From: Candidatus Nitrosopumilus sp.
Lineage (GTDB): Archaea; Thermoproteota; Nitrososphaeria; Nitrososphaerales; Nitrosopumilaceae
Direction: 5' to 3'
Assembly (NCBI GenBank): GCA_022758935.1
Contig: JAEMQG010000096.1
Location: 1 to 8,448, forward strand
DNA: 8,448 nt
In this document: one piece after another, positions 1 to 6,198 of the stretch
Position numbering within the stretch: position 1 is the stretch's first letter
How the letters are laid out: each line of letters begins with the position of its first letter
Notes under the pieces: generated by a model
What the model saw: only the letters and a program-made list of their open reading frames with translations
Database searches by the model: none
Told to the model about the DNA's origin: nothing
Made by a program: the position numbers and the translations under genes

Positions 1-172
1 AGCATTTGTATTTTATCCAGAAAGATGTATTTCTGATGGTGCATGCATCGGTGTATGCCCAACAAAATCAATCTTTTGGATGAGACCAATGAATTACACA
101 GCTGGACAACCAGTACCTCTTCACAAAAACGGTATCTTCATTAAAGGTTGGGCAGAAGACGCTGCCCTATAA
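1..172 (+). CDS. Ferredoxin-like 4Fe-4S protein, C-terminal part
   Basis: The 5' end lies outside the window; reading from base 2 gives 56 residues and a TAA. The visible part holds one iron-sulfur motif, CISDGACIGVCP, which is C-x2-D-x2-C-x3-CP. An Asp sits where the second Cys of a standard ferredoxin motif would be, as in the Asp-ligated cluster of Pyrococcus ferredoxin and one cluster of Sulfolobus zinc ferredoxin. The remaining 37 residues after CP contain no cysteine, so the fourth ligand must come from the unseen N-terminal part. That suggests a two-cluster protein whose second motif is seen here. The tail is rich in aromatics and prolines (FWMRPMNYTAGQPVP). It is probably a soluble cytoplasmic electron carrier; its partner cannot be told from this context. 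The gene converges on tgtA, 38 bp away. Confidence 0.8.
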   Translation, partial: AFVFYPERCISDGACIGVCPTKSIFWMRPMNYTAGQPVPLHKNGIFIKGWAEDAAL

Positions 173-210
173 GCAGTGTTTTTTAGCACACACTTTTTTC
201 TTATTTTTAA
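173..210 (+). terminator. T-rich terminator after the ferredoxin gene
   Basis: Just after the TAA, AGTGT (175-179) can pair with ACACT (190-194) across a 10-nt loop. Two T tracts follow (194-199 and 204-208). Oligo-T ends are the usual archaeal termination signal. It lies between two convergent genes and reads correctly for the plus-strand gene only; on the minus strand the same stretch is A-rich. Confidence 0.5.
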
Positions 211-1746
211 TTAAACAATAGATTTTTTCTTTATTTCTTTTGGAAGAATTTTCACAAAGTATTTTAAAAATTCATCAGTCTTATCAAAATAAATTGCTGA
301 AAATTGATTGTTTTCAAAAAACTTTTTCCACGTATTTTCAAAAGTAGGGAACTCTTTAGGATTAAAATTTAATCTTGAAGTTTCATGGTGAGCCGCAGGA
401 AAAATATCTGAAATTTCAAGTGGTATCAATCCTAAATGCGGACTATATTGGCAAACTTGGATAGATTCTATGTCTTTGAATTTTCGTTTCAGTGATGAAT
501 ATTCATGTGACAAATATGCTGGTTTTGTATTGGATTCCTTTGTTATGATCAAAGTTTTTTTCTTTGTTTTGAAGTTTCTAACTGTTTTATGATAAGATTG
601 AATTTCTGGACGGTATTGATCCTCTTTTTCATAAAGAAAAATTGCCTTTTCTTTGAATTTTGGAGTCGATACTGCAAGATAATCTGAATTTTCAGTTAGA
701 ACCTCTATCATTTCAAATAATTTAGGGTGCGCTCTTGCTTTTTTTAGGACGTATTCCCACAATCTTCCTTCGTGAATTGCTTGTTTTACTTTATCCACCT
801 CAACTTTTATTGCATGAAGGTTATGTAGCGCAATCTCGTTAATCTTATCTTGTCCCTCTATCTGGCGCAGTTCATTAGGTGTATACTTTGAACATACCTC
901 GCAATTGCACGGGAATACGGAAATATCTGAAAGATTTCTAGTGCCATCATCCGTAATGTATCTTTCTTGTTTAGCGTATAGCATGTATGAAGCCGAATCA
1001 AAAGTATCACAACCTAAAGCAATTGCAAATGGTATAGTTAATGGATGCCCTGCGCCAAAAAGATGCAATGGAATAGAATGTGGCATCTGTCTTTTTGCAG
1101 CTATTATCATCTGTGCTAATAATTTGTATTCATATGATTCCATAAATTCTACTGGGCTGCCCAAAGCTAGCATCTTAAAACCCATATCGACTAAACTTTT
1201 TGTTGATTTTGCTACAAGATCAAAATGTTCTCCACCTTGAATTGGACCAATCCATATCTGTCCATTATCTTCACTTTCTTCAAGTGTTTTCTTTGAAACT
1301 TTGAGAGTGTGATTGACATATGATTCAGCTTTTTTCCATGCAAGTCCATAGCCTGTGGGTTTATCCAGCGGGATTGCAAAATCGGTTAGTATCCCCTTTT
1401 CAAAATCTGCCATCTCTGAAGGCAATACTTTGACATCACCGTATTCTAGAACTTGGTATCCTCCAGAATCTGTCATTATGGCTCCATCAAAATCAATAAT
1501 TTTGTGAATTCCTTGTTTTATAGCTTCATCACCGTAATTGTTTCTAGTGATGTATGCATTAGTAATTACCAAATCAAAACCCATCTCTTTTATTCGCTTA
1601 GCTGGAATAGTTTGCTTTACTGGATGAATTACTGGTACAAAAGCTGGCGTTTCTATTTTTCCATGATTGGTGTGGATTACTCCAATTCTTCCAGCCAAGT
1701 CGCTTTTCAAAATTTCAAACAAGTGAATACTTGTCAACAGAGGCAT
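211..1746 (-). CDS. tgtA: Archaeosine tRNA-guanine transglycosylase (TgtA), apparently without PUA domain
   Basis: This enzyme swaps guanine at position 15 of archaeal tRNAs for preQ0, the first tRNA-level step to archaeosine. The 511-aa product shows the full TGT barrel: AGRIG near residue 18, TDSGGYQ at 92-98 (Asp93, the conserved active-site acid), GPIQGG around 167-172, HLFGAGHP at 228-235, and FDSASY at 249-254 with the likely nucleophile Asp250. The zinc site is C280-x-C282-x2-C285 with His308, and CSKYTP follows as in archaeal homologues. After residue about 350 comes an archaeal-type C-terminal extension (QYSPHLGLIP at 433-442). The chain ends where the longer Pyrococcus enzyme (about 580 aa) continues into a PUA domain, which I do not see. 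The ATG start gives a normal N-terminus. It lies 7 bp after the AK6-like gene, probably in one transcript. Confidence 0.95.
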   Translation of the reverse strand: MPLLTSIHLFEILKSDLAGRIGVIHTNHGKIETPAFVPVIHPVKQTIPAKRIKEMGFDLVITNAYITRNNYGDEAIKQGIHKIIDFDGAIMTDSGGYQVLEYGDVKVLPSEMADFEKGILTDFAIPLDKPTGYGLAWKKAESYVNHTLKVSKKTLEESEDNGQIWIGPIQGGEHFDLVAKSTKSLVDMGFKMLALGSPVEFMESYEYKLLAQMIIAAKRQMPHSIPLHLFGAGHPLTIPFAIALGCDTFDSASYMLYAKQERYITDDGTRNLSDISVFPCNCEVCSKYTPNELRQIEGQDKINEIALHNLHAIKVEVDKVKQAIHEGRLWEYVLKKARAHPKLFEMIEVLTENSDYLAVSTPKFKEKAIFLYEKEDQYRPEIQSYHKTVRNFKTKKKTLIITKESNTKPAYLSHEYSSLKRKFKDIESIQVCQYSPHLGLIPLEISDIFPAAHHETSRLNFNPKEFPTFENTWKKFFENNQFSAIYFDKTDEFLKYFVKILPKEIKKKSIV

Positions 1747-1753
1747 TATTTAA

Positions 1754-2302
1754 TCAATAAGCAAAAAATTTTTTCAAATCATTCTGTTTTATTACTAAAT
1801 CAAGCCAATCCACCTCTTCATTTATTTCCTTTTCGTTGATTATGTCAAGTACTTTATCTGTAATTTCTGAAATACTTTTTCCAGTTACATCTAATTGGAA
1901 TACCTTTTTTCCGAATTGATTAATTGCATCATATGCAATGACTCCTAAAACCTCACTACCTGCATTCTCTCTAATTTTTTCTTCCGTGTATGCTCTTTCT
2001 CTATAAACTGAAATCAAATCATACGGGTTTCTCCGCAAAACAATTACCTTCTTTACTTGGTCTGGCAATAAAACATACGGTGCTAAATGCCCTACAATTA
2101 AACTACAACTAGAAATTTTCTCTTTAATTACTTTCTCTAATTCTGCAGTATTGACGTCATTTGTATTTTCACTTTCTTCAAATAATCCTGCATCTTTGGC
2201 AATAGTGTTGATGTCGATTACTGATAATTTTAGAATCTCTGAAATTTTCTTTGTTATGGTATGTTTTCCCACCCCTGGATTTCCAGTAATTACTATTGAC
2301 AT
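1754..2302 (-). CDS. AK6/Fap7-type adenylate kinase-like NTPase
   Basis: The 182-aa product is a small P-loop kinase of the AK6/Fap7 (CINAP) group. It has a P-loop GNPGVGKHT at residues 7-15, a short central region with VGHLAP (70-75, the conserved His) in the Walker B area, and the group's signature LRRNPYDL then RAYTEEKIRENAGSEVLGVI (about 89-122). Eukaryotic and archaeal Fap7 bind ribosomal protein uS11 and help late small-subunit maturation; they also show adenylate kinase and ATPase activity. The protein is cytoplasmic. Its start ATG directly follows a TATA-like element with no Shine-Dalgarno sequence, so translation is probably leaderless. tgtA follows after 7 bp, suggesting co-expression of ribosome assembly and tRNA modification. 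Which activity matters in vivo here is inferred from the family. Confidence 0.9.
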   Translation of the reverse strand: MSIVITGNPGVGKHTITKKISEILKLSVIDINTIAKDAGLFEESENTNDVNTAELEKVIKEKISSCSLIVGHLAPYVLLPDQVKKVIVLRRNPYDLISVYRERAYTEEKIRENAGSEVLGVIAYDAINQFGKKVFQLDVTGKSISEITDKVLDIINEKEINEEVDWLDLVIKQNDLKKFFAY

Positions 2303-2374
2303 ATTATCAAATTACCATTACTGAATTAAACAATTTCTGCAATACTAATAAGTACAATAATCTTTTTGTGAGTA
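2303..2374. promoter_or_regulatory. Divergent promoter region, AK6-tgtA / ychF-kae1
   Basis: These 72 bp separate the divergent operons. For the leftward AK6 gene, GTTTAATTC (minus strand, 2323-2331) is centred about 25 bp before the ATG. For the rightward gene, CTAATAAGT (2345-2353) is centred about 26 bp before the TTG. Both spacings fit TATA boxes of leaderless archaeal transcripts. Neither start has a purine-rich ribosome binding site. The boxes are weak matches, so exact positions are tentative. Confidence 0.5.
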
Positions 2375-3565
2375 TTGCAAATTGGCTTATTCGGAAAAGC
2401 AAATGTTGGAAAATCCACCTTTTTTTCCGCTGCAACTGAAACTCCTGTCCAAATAGCTAATTTTCCTTTTACAACAATTCATCCAAACATTGGTGTTGCA
2501 TACGTACAATCTGATTGTGCGTGCAAACATTTTGGAATTGAACATAAAAACCAATTATGTATGAAAGGAACTCGTTTCATACCAGTCAAACTAATTGACG
2601 TGGCAGGATTAGTACCAGGAGCTCACGAAGGAAAAGGTTTAGGAAATCAATTTCTTGATGACGCAAGACAAGCTGAAGTTTTGATTCATGTAGTTGATAT
2701 TGCTGGAACTACGGATATTCAAGGACAGCCAGTTCCAATAGGTACACACGATCCTCTTGAAGATGTTGAATTTGTTCAAGATGAATTTGATCAGTGGTTT
2801 GTAGATATACTTCAAAGAGAATGGGATAAACTTACTAAAGAAATAGAGCAAAAAAGAACAAAACTAGTTGATGGCATTGCAAAAAGATTTACTGGTTTGG
2901 GGATTAAAGACTATCAAGTGCATGATGTCTTACACAAACTAGATCTAATTGCTAAAAATCCAAAAGAGTGGACCTCATCTGATGTCCAAACTTTTGTGAA
3001 AGAACTACGAAAAATCACAAAACCGATAATAATTGCTGCAAATAAGGCGGATCTTTGCAAAGATCTTGATATAATTAAAAAAATTTCAGATACAGTTGTA
3101 ATTCCATGTAGTGCTGAAACTGAATTGTTGTTGCGAAAGGCATCCAAAGCTGGAATTGTAAATTATACATCTGGAGATAAGCAATTTTCTTTAGTGGATA
3201 ATACAAAAATCTTGCCCCAACAACAAAAAGCACTTGATTTAGTAAAGATAGTGTTTTCAAAAATCAACTCAACTGGCATTCAAAAAATTTTAAACATCGC
3301 CGTATTTGATGTATTGAAATTCATTGTTGTTTTTCCTGTGGAAGATGAAACAAAACTCACAAACAAGGATGGCGATGTTTTACCTGATTCAAAATTGTTA
3401 CCTAAAAATTCCACTGCAAAAGATTTGGCAGGTCTAATTCATGCTGACATTGCCAAGGGCTTTTTACATGCAATTGATTGTAAAACAAAACAAAGAATTG
3501 GCGGTGATCATATACTTAAAAATGGCGATGTTATCAAAATTGTTTCAACATTAAGTAGAGGATAA
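2375..3565 (+). CDS. ychF: YchF/Obg-family P-loop GTPase with TGS domain
   Basis: This is a translation-associated GTPase of the Obg superfamily. The 396-aa product has the G1 loop GKANVGKST (7-15), the G2 region with NFPFTTI (29-35), G3 DVAGLVPGAHEGKGLG (75-90), G4 NKAD (223-226) and G5 PCSAE (244-248). It closes with a TGS domain from about residue 312 to the end, as is standard for the family. Bacterial YchF and human OLA1 have an altered G4 and prefer ATP; NKAD here predicts GTP. A small insert with Cys48, Cys50 and Cys62 sits after the switch I region. The start is TTG: an in-frame TGA lies two codons upstream and no ATG or GTG falls between, while the next residues match the usual family N-terminus. 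kae1 starts 1 bp after the stop, so the two are very likely co-transcribed. Confidence 0.92.
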   Translation: MQIGLFGKANVGKSTFFSAATETPVQIANFPFTTIHPNIGVAYVQSDCACKHFGIEHKNQLCMKGTRFIPVKLIDVAGLVPGAHEGKGLGNQFLDDARQAEVLIHVVDIAGTTDIQGQPVPIGTHDPLEDVEFVQDEFDQWFVDILQREWDKLTKEIEQKRTKLVDGIAKRFTGLGIKDYQVHDVLHKLDLIAKNPKEWTSSDVQTFVKELRKITKPIIIAANKADLCKDLDIIKKISDTVVIPCSAETELLLRKASKAGIVNYTSGDKQFSLVDNTKILPQQQKALDLVKIVFSKINSTGIQKILNIAVFDVLKFIVVFPVEDETKLTNKDGDVLPDSKLLPKNSTAKDLAGLIHADIAKGFLHAIDCKTKQRIGGDHILKNGDVIKIVSTLSRG

Positions 3566-3566
3566 T

Positions 3567-4550
3567 ATGCTTGGACTAGGCATTGAAAGCACAGCTCACA
3601 CCTTCTCTTGTGCAGTAATAGAAAAAAAAGGAAAACAGGGAAAAATTCTATCTGACATAAGAAAGATTTATCGACCTGCTGAAGGTGAAGGAATTCATCC
3701 AAGAGAAGCATCGCGTCATCATGTTGAAAATAGCGCAATCGTGTTATCTGATTGCCTAAAAGAGGCTAAAATAACTATAAAAGATCTTGATATTATTTCA
3801 TATGCCGCAGGGCCTGGACTTGGTCCTTGTCTTAGAGTAGGCGCAGTAGTGGCAAGATCTTTGGCATCTTATTACAACATTCCTATCTATCCAGTAAACC
3901 ATGCAATTGGACATATTGAATTAGGAAAATTGCTCACTGGTGCAAAAAATCCATTGGTTCTTCTAGTTTCAGGAGGACATACAATGCTACTTGCATTTCT
4001 AAACAAGCAGTGGCGTGTTTTTGGAGAGACTTTGGATATTACATTGGGTCAACTACTTGATCAATTTGGAAGATCAATTGGGTTTGCTTCACCCTGTGGA
4101 AAAAACATCGAAGATTTGGCCTCATCTACTAGTAATTATGTTGTACTTCCATATTCTGTAAAAGGAAATGATGTATCGTTTTCAGGATTGCTATCTGCAA
4201 CTAAATCAATTGCATCAAAAAGTAATTCTGATGCTTGTTTTTCATTACAAGAAACAGCCTTTGCAATGATTAGTGAGACCGTAGAACGAGCTTTATCCTT
4301 TACTGGAAAAAAGGAATTGTTAATTGTTGGCGGTGTTGCTGCAAACAAAAGATTATCTGAAATGCTGCAAGCTGTTTGCAAACGACACAGGTGTAAATTT
4401 TTTATAGCTCCACAAAGATATGCCGGTGATTGTGGTAGTCAAATATGCTGGACAGGATTATTGGAATCTCAAGTAAAGAAAGGTGTTTCTCTGGAAGAAA
4501 CCTTTGTTACACAATCATGGAGACTGGACTCTATTAAAATAAATTATTGA
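3567..4550 (+). CDS. kae1: Kae1, tRNA N6-threonylcarbamoyladenosine transferase
   Basis: Kae1 is the catalytic subunit of the KEOPS complex, which attaches threonylcarbamoyl to A37 of ANN-decoding tRNAs (t6A). The 327-aa product has the ASKHA fold: N-terminal GIESTAHTFS (5-14), metal ligands His112 and His116 in NHAIGH, the nucleotide loop VSGGHT (134-139), GETLDITLGQLLDQFGR (153-169), SFSGLLSA (204-211), GGVAANKRL (255-263), and the last ligand Asp288 in YAGDCGSQ (285-292). The family consensus at that last site is usually DN; here it is DC. The ATG lies 1 bp after the ychF stop. No Bud32 kinase, the usual KEOPS partner and sometimes a fusion partner, lies downstream, because the next gene is on the other strand. 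The last 7 bp overlap the 3' end of that convergent gene. Confidence 0.95.
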   Translation: MLGLGIESTAHTFSCAVIEKKGKQGKILSDIRKIYRPAEGEGIHPREASRHHVENSAIVLSDCLKEAKITIKDLDIISYAAGPGLGPCLRVGAVVARSLASYYNIPIYPVNHAIGHIELGKLLTGAKNPLVLLVSGGHTMLLAFLNKQWRVFGETLDITLGQLLDQFGRSIGFASPCGKNIEDLASSTSNYVVLPYSVKGNDVSFSGLLSATKSIASKSNSDACFSLQETAFAMISETVERALSFTGKKELLIVGGVAANKRLSEMLQAVCKRHRCKFFIAPQRYAGDCGSQICWTGLLESQVKKGVSLEETFVTQSWRLDSIKINY

Positions 4551-4870
4551 TTTTTGCAATTCTCTATTGCAGATTCAATATTTTTTAACCAATCTTTTGT
4601 ATTGAACACTCCAAATTTGTATGTCTGATCACCATCTTTAGTTTTGGATGAGAAACATACTTTTTTCATTAGCCTTCCTTCTTTCCAAGCTTTACTTACA
4701 TCCTTTAATGAAACATCCATTATTGTATCTCCAAAACGTTTTGAAAAATCCATAATTCTTGATTGAGTTTTATCAAATGCCAACCTTTTATTTGTTAGAG
4801 TTAGAATGCCTGGTCCTAATGTATCCTCATTACAATCTTCCTGCTTTAATCTCTTTTCTCCTTCTTCCAT
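4544..4870 (-). CDS. Small GRAM/PH-like domain protein
   Basis: The 108-aa product has no signal peptide or membrane segment. Residues about 19-33 read GPGILTLTNKRLAFD, the strand-turn pattern of GRAM and bacterial PH-like domains (G-x-L-x-LTNKRL). Alternating strands follow (TIMDVSLKDVSKAW, then KVCFSSKTKDGDQTYKFGVF) and a C-terminal helix WLKNIESAIENC, which fits a complete PH-like fold with nothing else attached. Such domains bind lipids or proteins; the ligand here is unknown. It converges on kae1 and overlaps it by 7 bp. The ATG is supported by a TATA-like box 24 bp upstream and is probably leaderless. The fold assignment is by motif only. Confidence 0.75.
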   Translation of the reverse strand: MEEGEKRLKQEDCNEDTLGPGILTLTNKRLAFDKTQSRIMDFSKRFGDTIMDVSLKDVSKAWKEGRLMKKVCFSSKTKDGDQTYKFGVFNTKDWLKNIESAIENCKNQ

Positions 4871-4894
4871 GATTTATCTTTCAATCTAATCAGC

Positions 4895-4900
4895 TTATAA
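4895..4900 (-). promoter_or_regulatory. TATA-like box for the GRAM-like gene
   Basis: On the minus strand TTATAA within AAATTATAAGC is centred about 27 bp before the ATG at 4870. This is the spacing expected for a leaderless archaeal transcript. No ribosome binding site intervenes. Confidence 0.45.
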
Positions 4901-5021
4901 TTTTAATGCAAATTATCAAAAAGACAAATCCATCATAACAATGATTGAAACTAATTGAATGTTGTAATTTTAGAAATGGCTTGAAGTAAATAATTCTAAA
5001 TAAGTGGAGAGAGTGGTGGTG

Positions 5022-5029
5022 TTTATATA
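5022..5029 (+). promoter_or_regulatory. TATA box of the toxin-antitoxin-like operon
   Basis: TTTATATA is one of the best TATA matches in the window. Transcription would start near 5050, leaving about 10 nt before the ATG at 5060. Upstream lies a purine-rich stretch (about 5003-5020, repeated GTGG/GAGAG) that could be a BRE or regulator site. Confidence 0.55.
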
Positions 5030-5059
5030 GAAATTAAGAGTAGTCATTATAGATACAAG

Positions 5060-5206
5060 ATGAGTACAACTAAAGTAAAAAAGAGTGAATTGAATCCAGA
5101 TCTAGAAAAAGTTTTAGAGAATGTAGAATCTGGAAAAGAATCACTTACAAAGTACAAAAATTTTGACGAATATATTAAGCACGCAAAGAAAGTTCTAGAA
5201 GACTAA
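5060..5206 (+). CDS. Candidate antitoxin of a type II TA pair
   Basis: This small frame encodes 48 residues from ATG to TAA (MSTTKVKKSEL to KKVLED). It is highly charged and helical, with an acidic middle (DLEKVLENVESGKE) and a C-terminal amphipathic segment (FDEYIKHAKKVLED) of the type that wraps a RelE-fold toxin. There is no clear N-terminal ribbon-helix-helix or HTH, so it may not bind DNA itself. A good TATA box precedes it and the toxin-like gene starts 2 bp after its stop, the classic antitoxin-first order. The role is inferred mainly from size, charge and its neighbour; the coding frame itself is well supported by position. Confidence 0.65.
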   Translation: MSTTKVKKSELNPDLEKVLENVESGKESLTKYKNFDEYIKHAKKVLED

Positions 5207-5208
5207 TT

Positions 5209-5496
5209 TTGCGTCAAGTTGAAGCTCGTGATAACATAATCGATAAAAAATTAAAGAAATTCAAATCTGATAAATCAATAATCGATGGTTACTTACGAGC
5301 TTTAGAGAATCTGAAAGATGCTCCAGATCCTACAACTGTTGGAGAACGAAAACATGGAAAATACAAATTTTGTTTTGCTATACATATTACAAAAAGTCAC
5401 AGCTTGATCTATCTCTATTTACGTGAGAAGGATTTAGTCCAGCTGATTGATCTGGATGATCATAAAACATTGTTTGGGAGAGATAATAGATCTTAG
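5209..5496 (+). CDS. RelE/YafQ-like mRNA interferase toxin candidate
   Basis: The 95-aa product fits the RelE/ParE fold: N-terminal helices (residues 5-36, DKKLKKFKSDKSIIDGYLRAL), then a beta sheet (KYKFCFAIHIT, SLIYLYLRE, DLVQLIDLDDH) ending in HKTLFG. The final H85-x-x-L-F89 resembles the catalytic His/Phe pair near the C-terminus of YafQ. LIYLYLREKDLVQLIDL matches the usual pattern of strands before it. Such toxins cut mRNA on the ribosome. The start is a TTG 2 bp after the antitoxin stop; an in-frame stop upstream (5176) and the lack of ATG or GTG make it the only ordinary choice, implying translational coupling. Arg and Lys residues (Arg47, Lys48, Lys51, Arg72) could serve RNA binding. 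The family is assigned by eye. Confidence 0.7.
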   Translation: MRQVEARDNIIDKKLKKFKSDKSIIDGYLRALENLKDAPDPTTVGERKHGKYKFCFAIHITKSHSLIYLYLREKDLVQLIDLDDHKTLFGRDNRS

Positions 5497-5527
5497 AAAT
5501 AAGTTGAAATTCAGTCTAAAATAAACT

Positions 5528-5546
5528 CTAAATTATAACAATTTAG
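5528..5546. repeat. Inverted repeat after the toxin gene
   Basis: CTAAATT (5528-5534) and AATTTAG (5540-5546) form a perfect 7-bp stem with a 5-nt loop, 32 nt after the toxin stop. It is not followed by a T tract, so it may be a 3' processing or protection hairpin rather than a terminator. The AT-only core makes a chance origin possible. Confidence 0.4.
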
Positions 5547-5645
5547 TTAGCTATTTAATGAATTGGCAAAATTAGTCTTAAAAATTAATCCGAGATGATT
5601 TTGTTGATATGGTGTTTTTACCTGTTAAAATAGATTCTAATATTA

Positions 5646-5673
5646 CTCACCGTTCTCTTTATTGAGAACTGAG
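5646..5673. promoter_or_regulatory. Bulged hairpin at the start of the Ig-like gene
   Basis: CTCA (5646-5649), two bulged Cs, GTTCTC (5652-5657), a 6-nt loop TTTATT, then GAGAACTGAG (5664-5673). The right arm pairs fully with both left segments, giving 10 bp with one 2-nt bulge. It ends 1 nt before the TTG start. If transcription starts at about 5655-5667 from either AT-rich box (5625-5632 or 5636-5645), the element would be a DNA operator rather than a leader RNA hairpin. Confidence 0.45.
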
Positions 5674-5674
5674 T

Positions 5675-6043
5675 TTGGGATTATTTACTAAAAATCTGAC
5701 ATTTGAGAAATTAAAATTATCCAAATCAAAAATCAATTCAGACAAATTTGCTACGATTACACTTAATCTAAAAAACAATGACAAAAAATTTGATAATATC
5801 CTAGTAACTACAAAGACTGATGATCTAAATAATCAATATCTGAAAATAGATAAATCTTCATTTCAACTCCCGTCTTTGGATTTTCCTAATAGAACCACAG
5901 GCGACCATAAAATAACGATAACTCCGTACAACATTCCTCTGGGTAAAATGACATTTAAGATCACGCTGGAAGTGTTTGCAAACAATAACTCAAAATCTGT
6001 TTTACGAAAAGAGTTCAATCTTACTGTGATAAAAAAAGACTGA
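5675..6043 (+). CDS. Ig-like beta-sandwich protein (CARDB-like), function unknown
   Basis: The 122-aa product begins MGLFTKNLTFEKLKLSKSKI. It then shows regular alternating strands typical of CARDB/Ig-like domains: KFATITLNLKNNDKKFDNILVTTKT (about 24-48), a middle segment with LPSLDFPNRTTGDHKITITP (65-84), and a closing pair (KMTFKITLEVF, SVLRKEFNLTVIKK). The pattern of a polar loop NNDKKFDNI between strands resembles domains that measure 'more than/less than' contacts with other proteins. There is no signal peptide or membrane segment, so it is likely cytoplasmic, unusual for a fold often found outside the cell. TTG is preferred as start; an in-frame TGA lies at 5663 and only CTG (5669) is an alternative. 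It is probably a single-gene transcript. No enzymatic residues were recognised. Confidence 0.7.
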   Translation: MGLFTKNLTFEKLKLSKSKINSDKFATITLNLKNNDKKFDNILVTTKTDDLNNQYLKIDKSSFQLPSLDFPNRTTGDHKITITPYNIPLGKMTFKITLEVFANNNSKSVLRKEFNLTVIKKD

Positions 6044-6082
6044 AAACAATAAAGCACAGCGGTATCTCTCTTTGGTAGAAAA

Positions 6083-6095
6083 TTATTTTTTTATT
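6083..6095 (+). terminator. T-rich terminator after the Ig-like gene
   Basis: TTATTTTTTTATT lies 40 nt after the stop of the plus-strand gene and before the convergent membrane-protein gene. Archaeal RNA polymerase commonly ends on such oligo-T runs without a hairpin. Confidence 0.45.
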
Positions 6096-6198
6096 CAAGA
6101 TTATGACCGTACTGAGTTGGAGTTGTTACTTTAATCGATACCTAAAATCTAAGACTTTTCATAAATGCAATAGTACCTGTCAAATCAATCATCTATGA

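Noticed and set aside
905..1839. Two long plus-strand open frames antisense to tgtA and the AK6-like gene
   Set aside because: Their translations are low in familiar patterns and they mirror well-supported genes with full catalytic motifs on the other strand.
2639..3738. Several minus-strand frames inside ychF and kae1
   Set aside because: They are shadows of highly conserved genes, with no promoter or family motifs of their own.
3567..4550. Reading the Kae1 gene as a secreted glycoprotease (older 'O-sialoglycoprotein endopeptidase' label)
   Set aside because: The protein has no signal peptide and shows the t6A synthase ligands; the protease label is historical.
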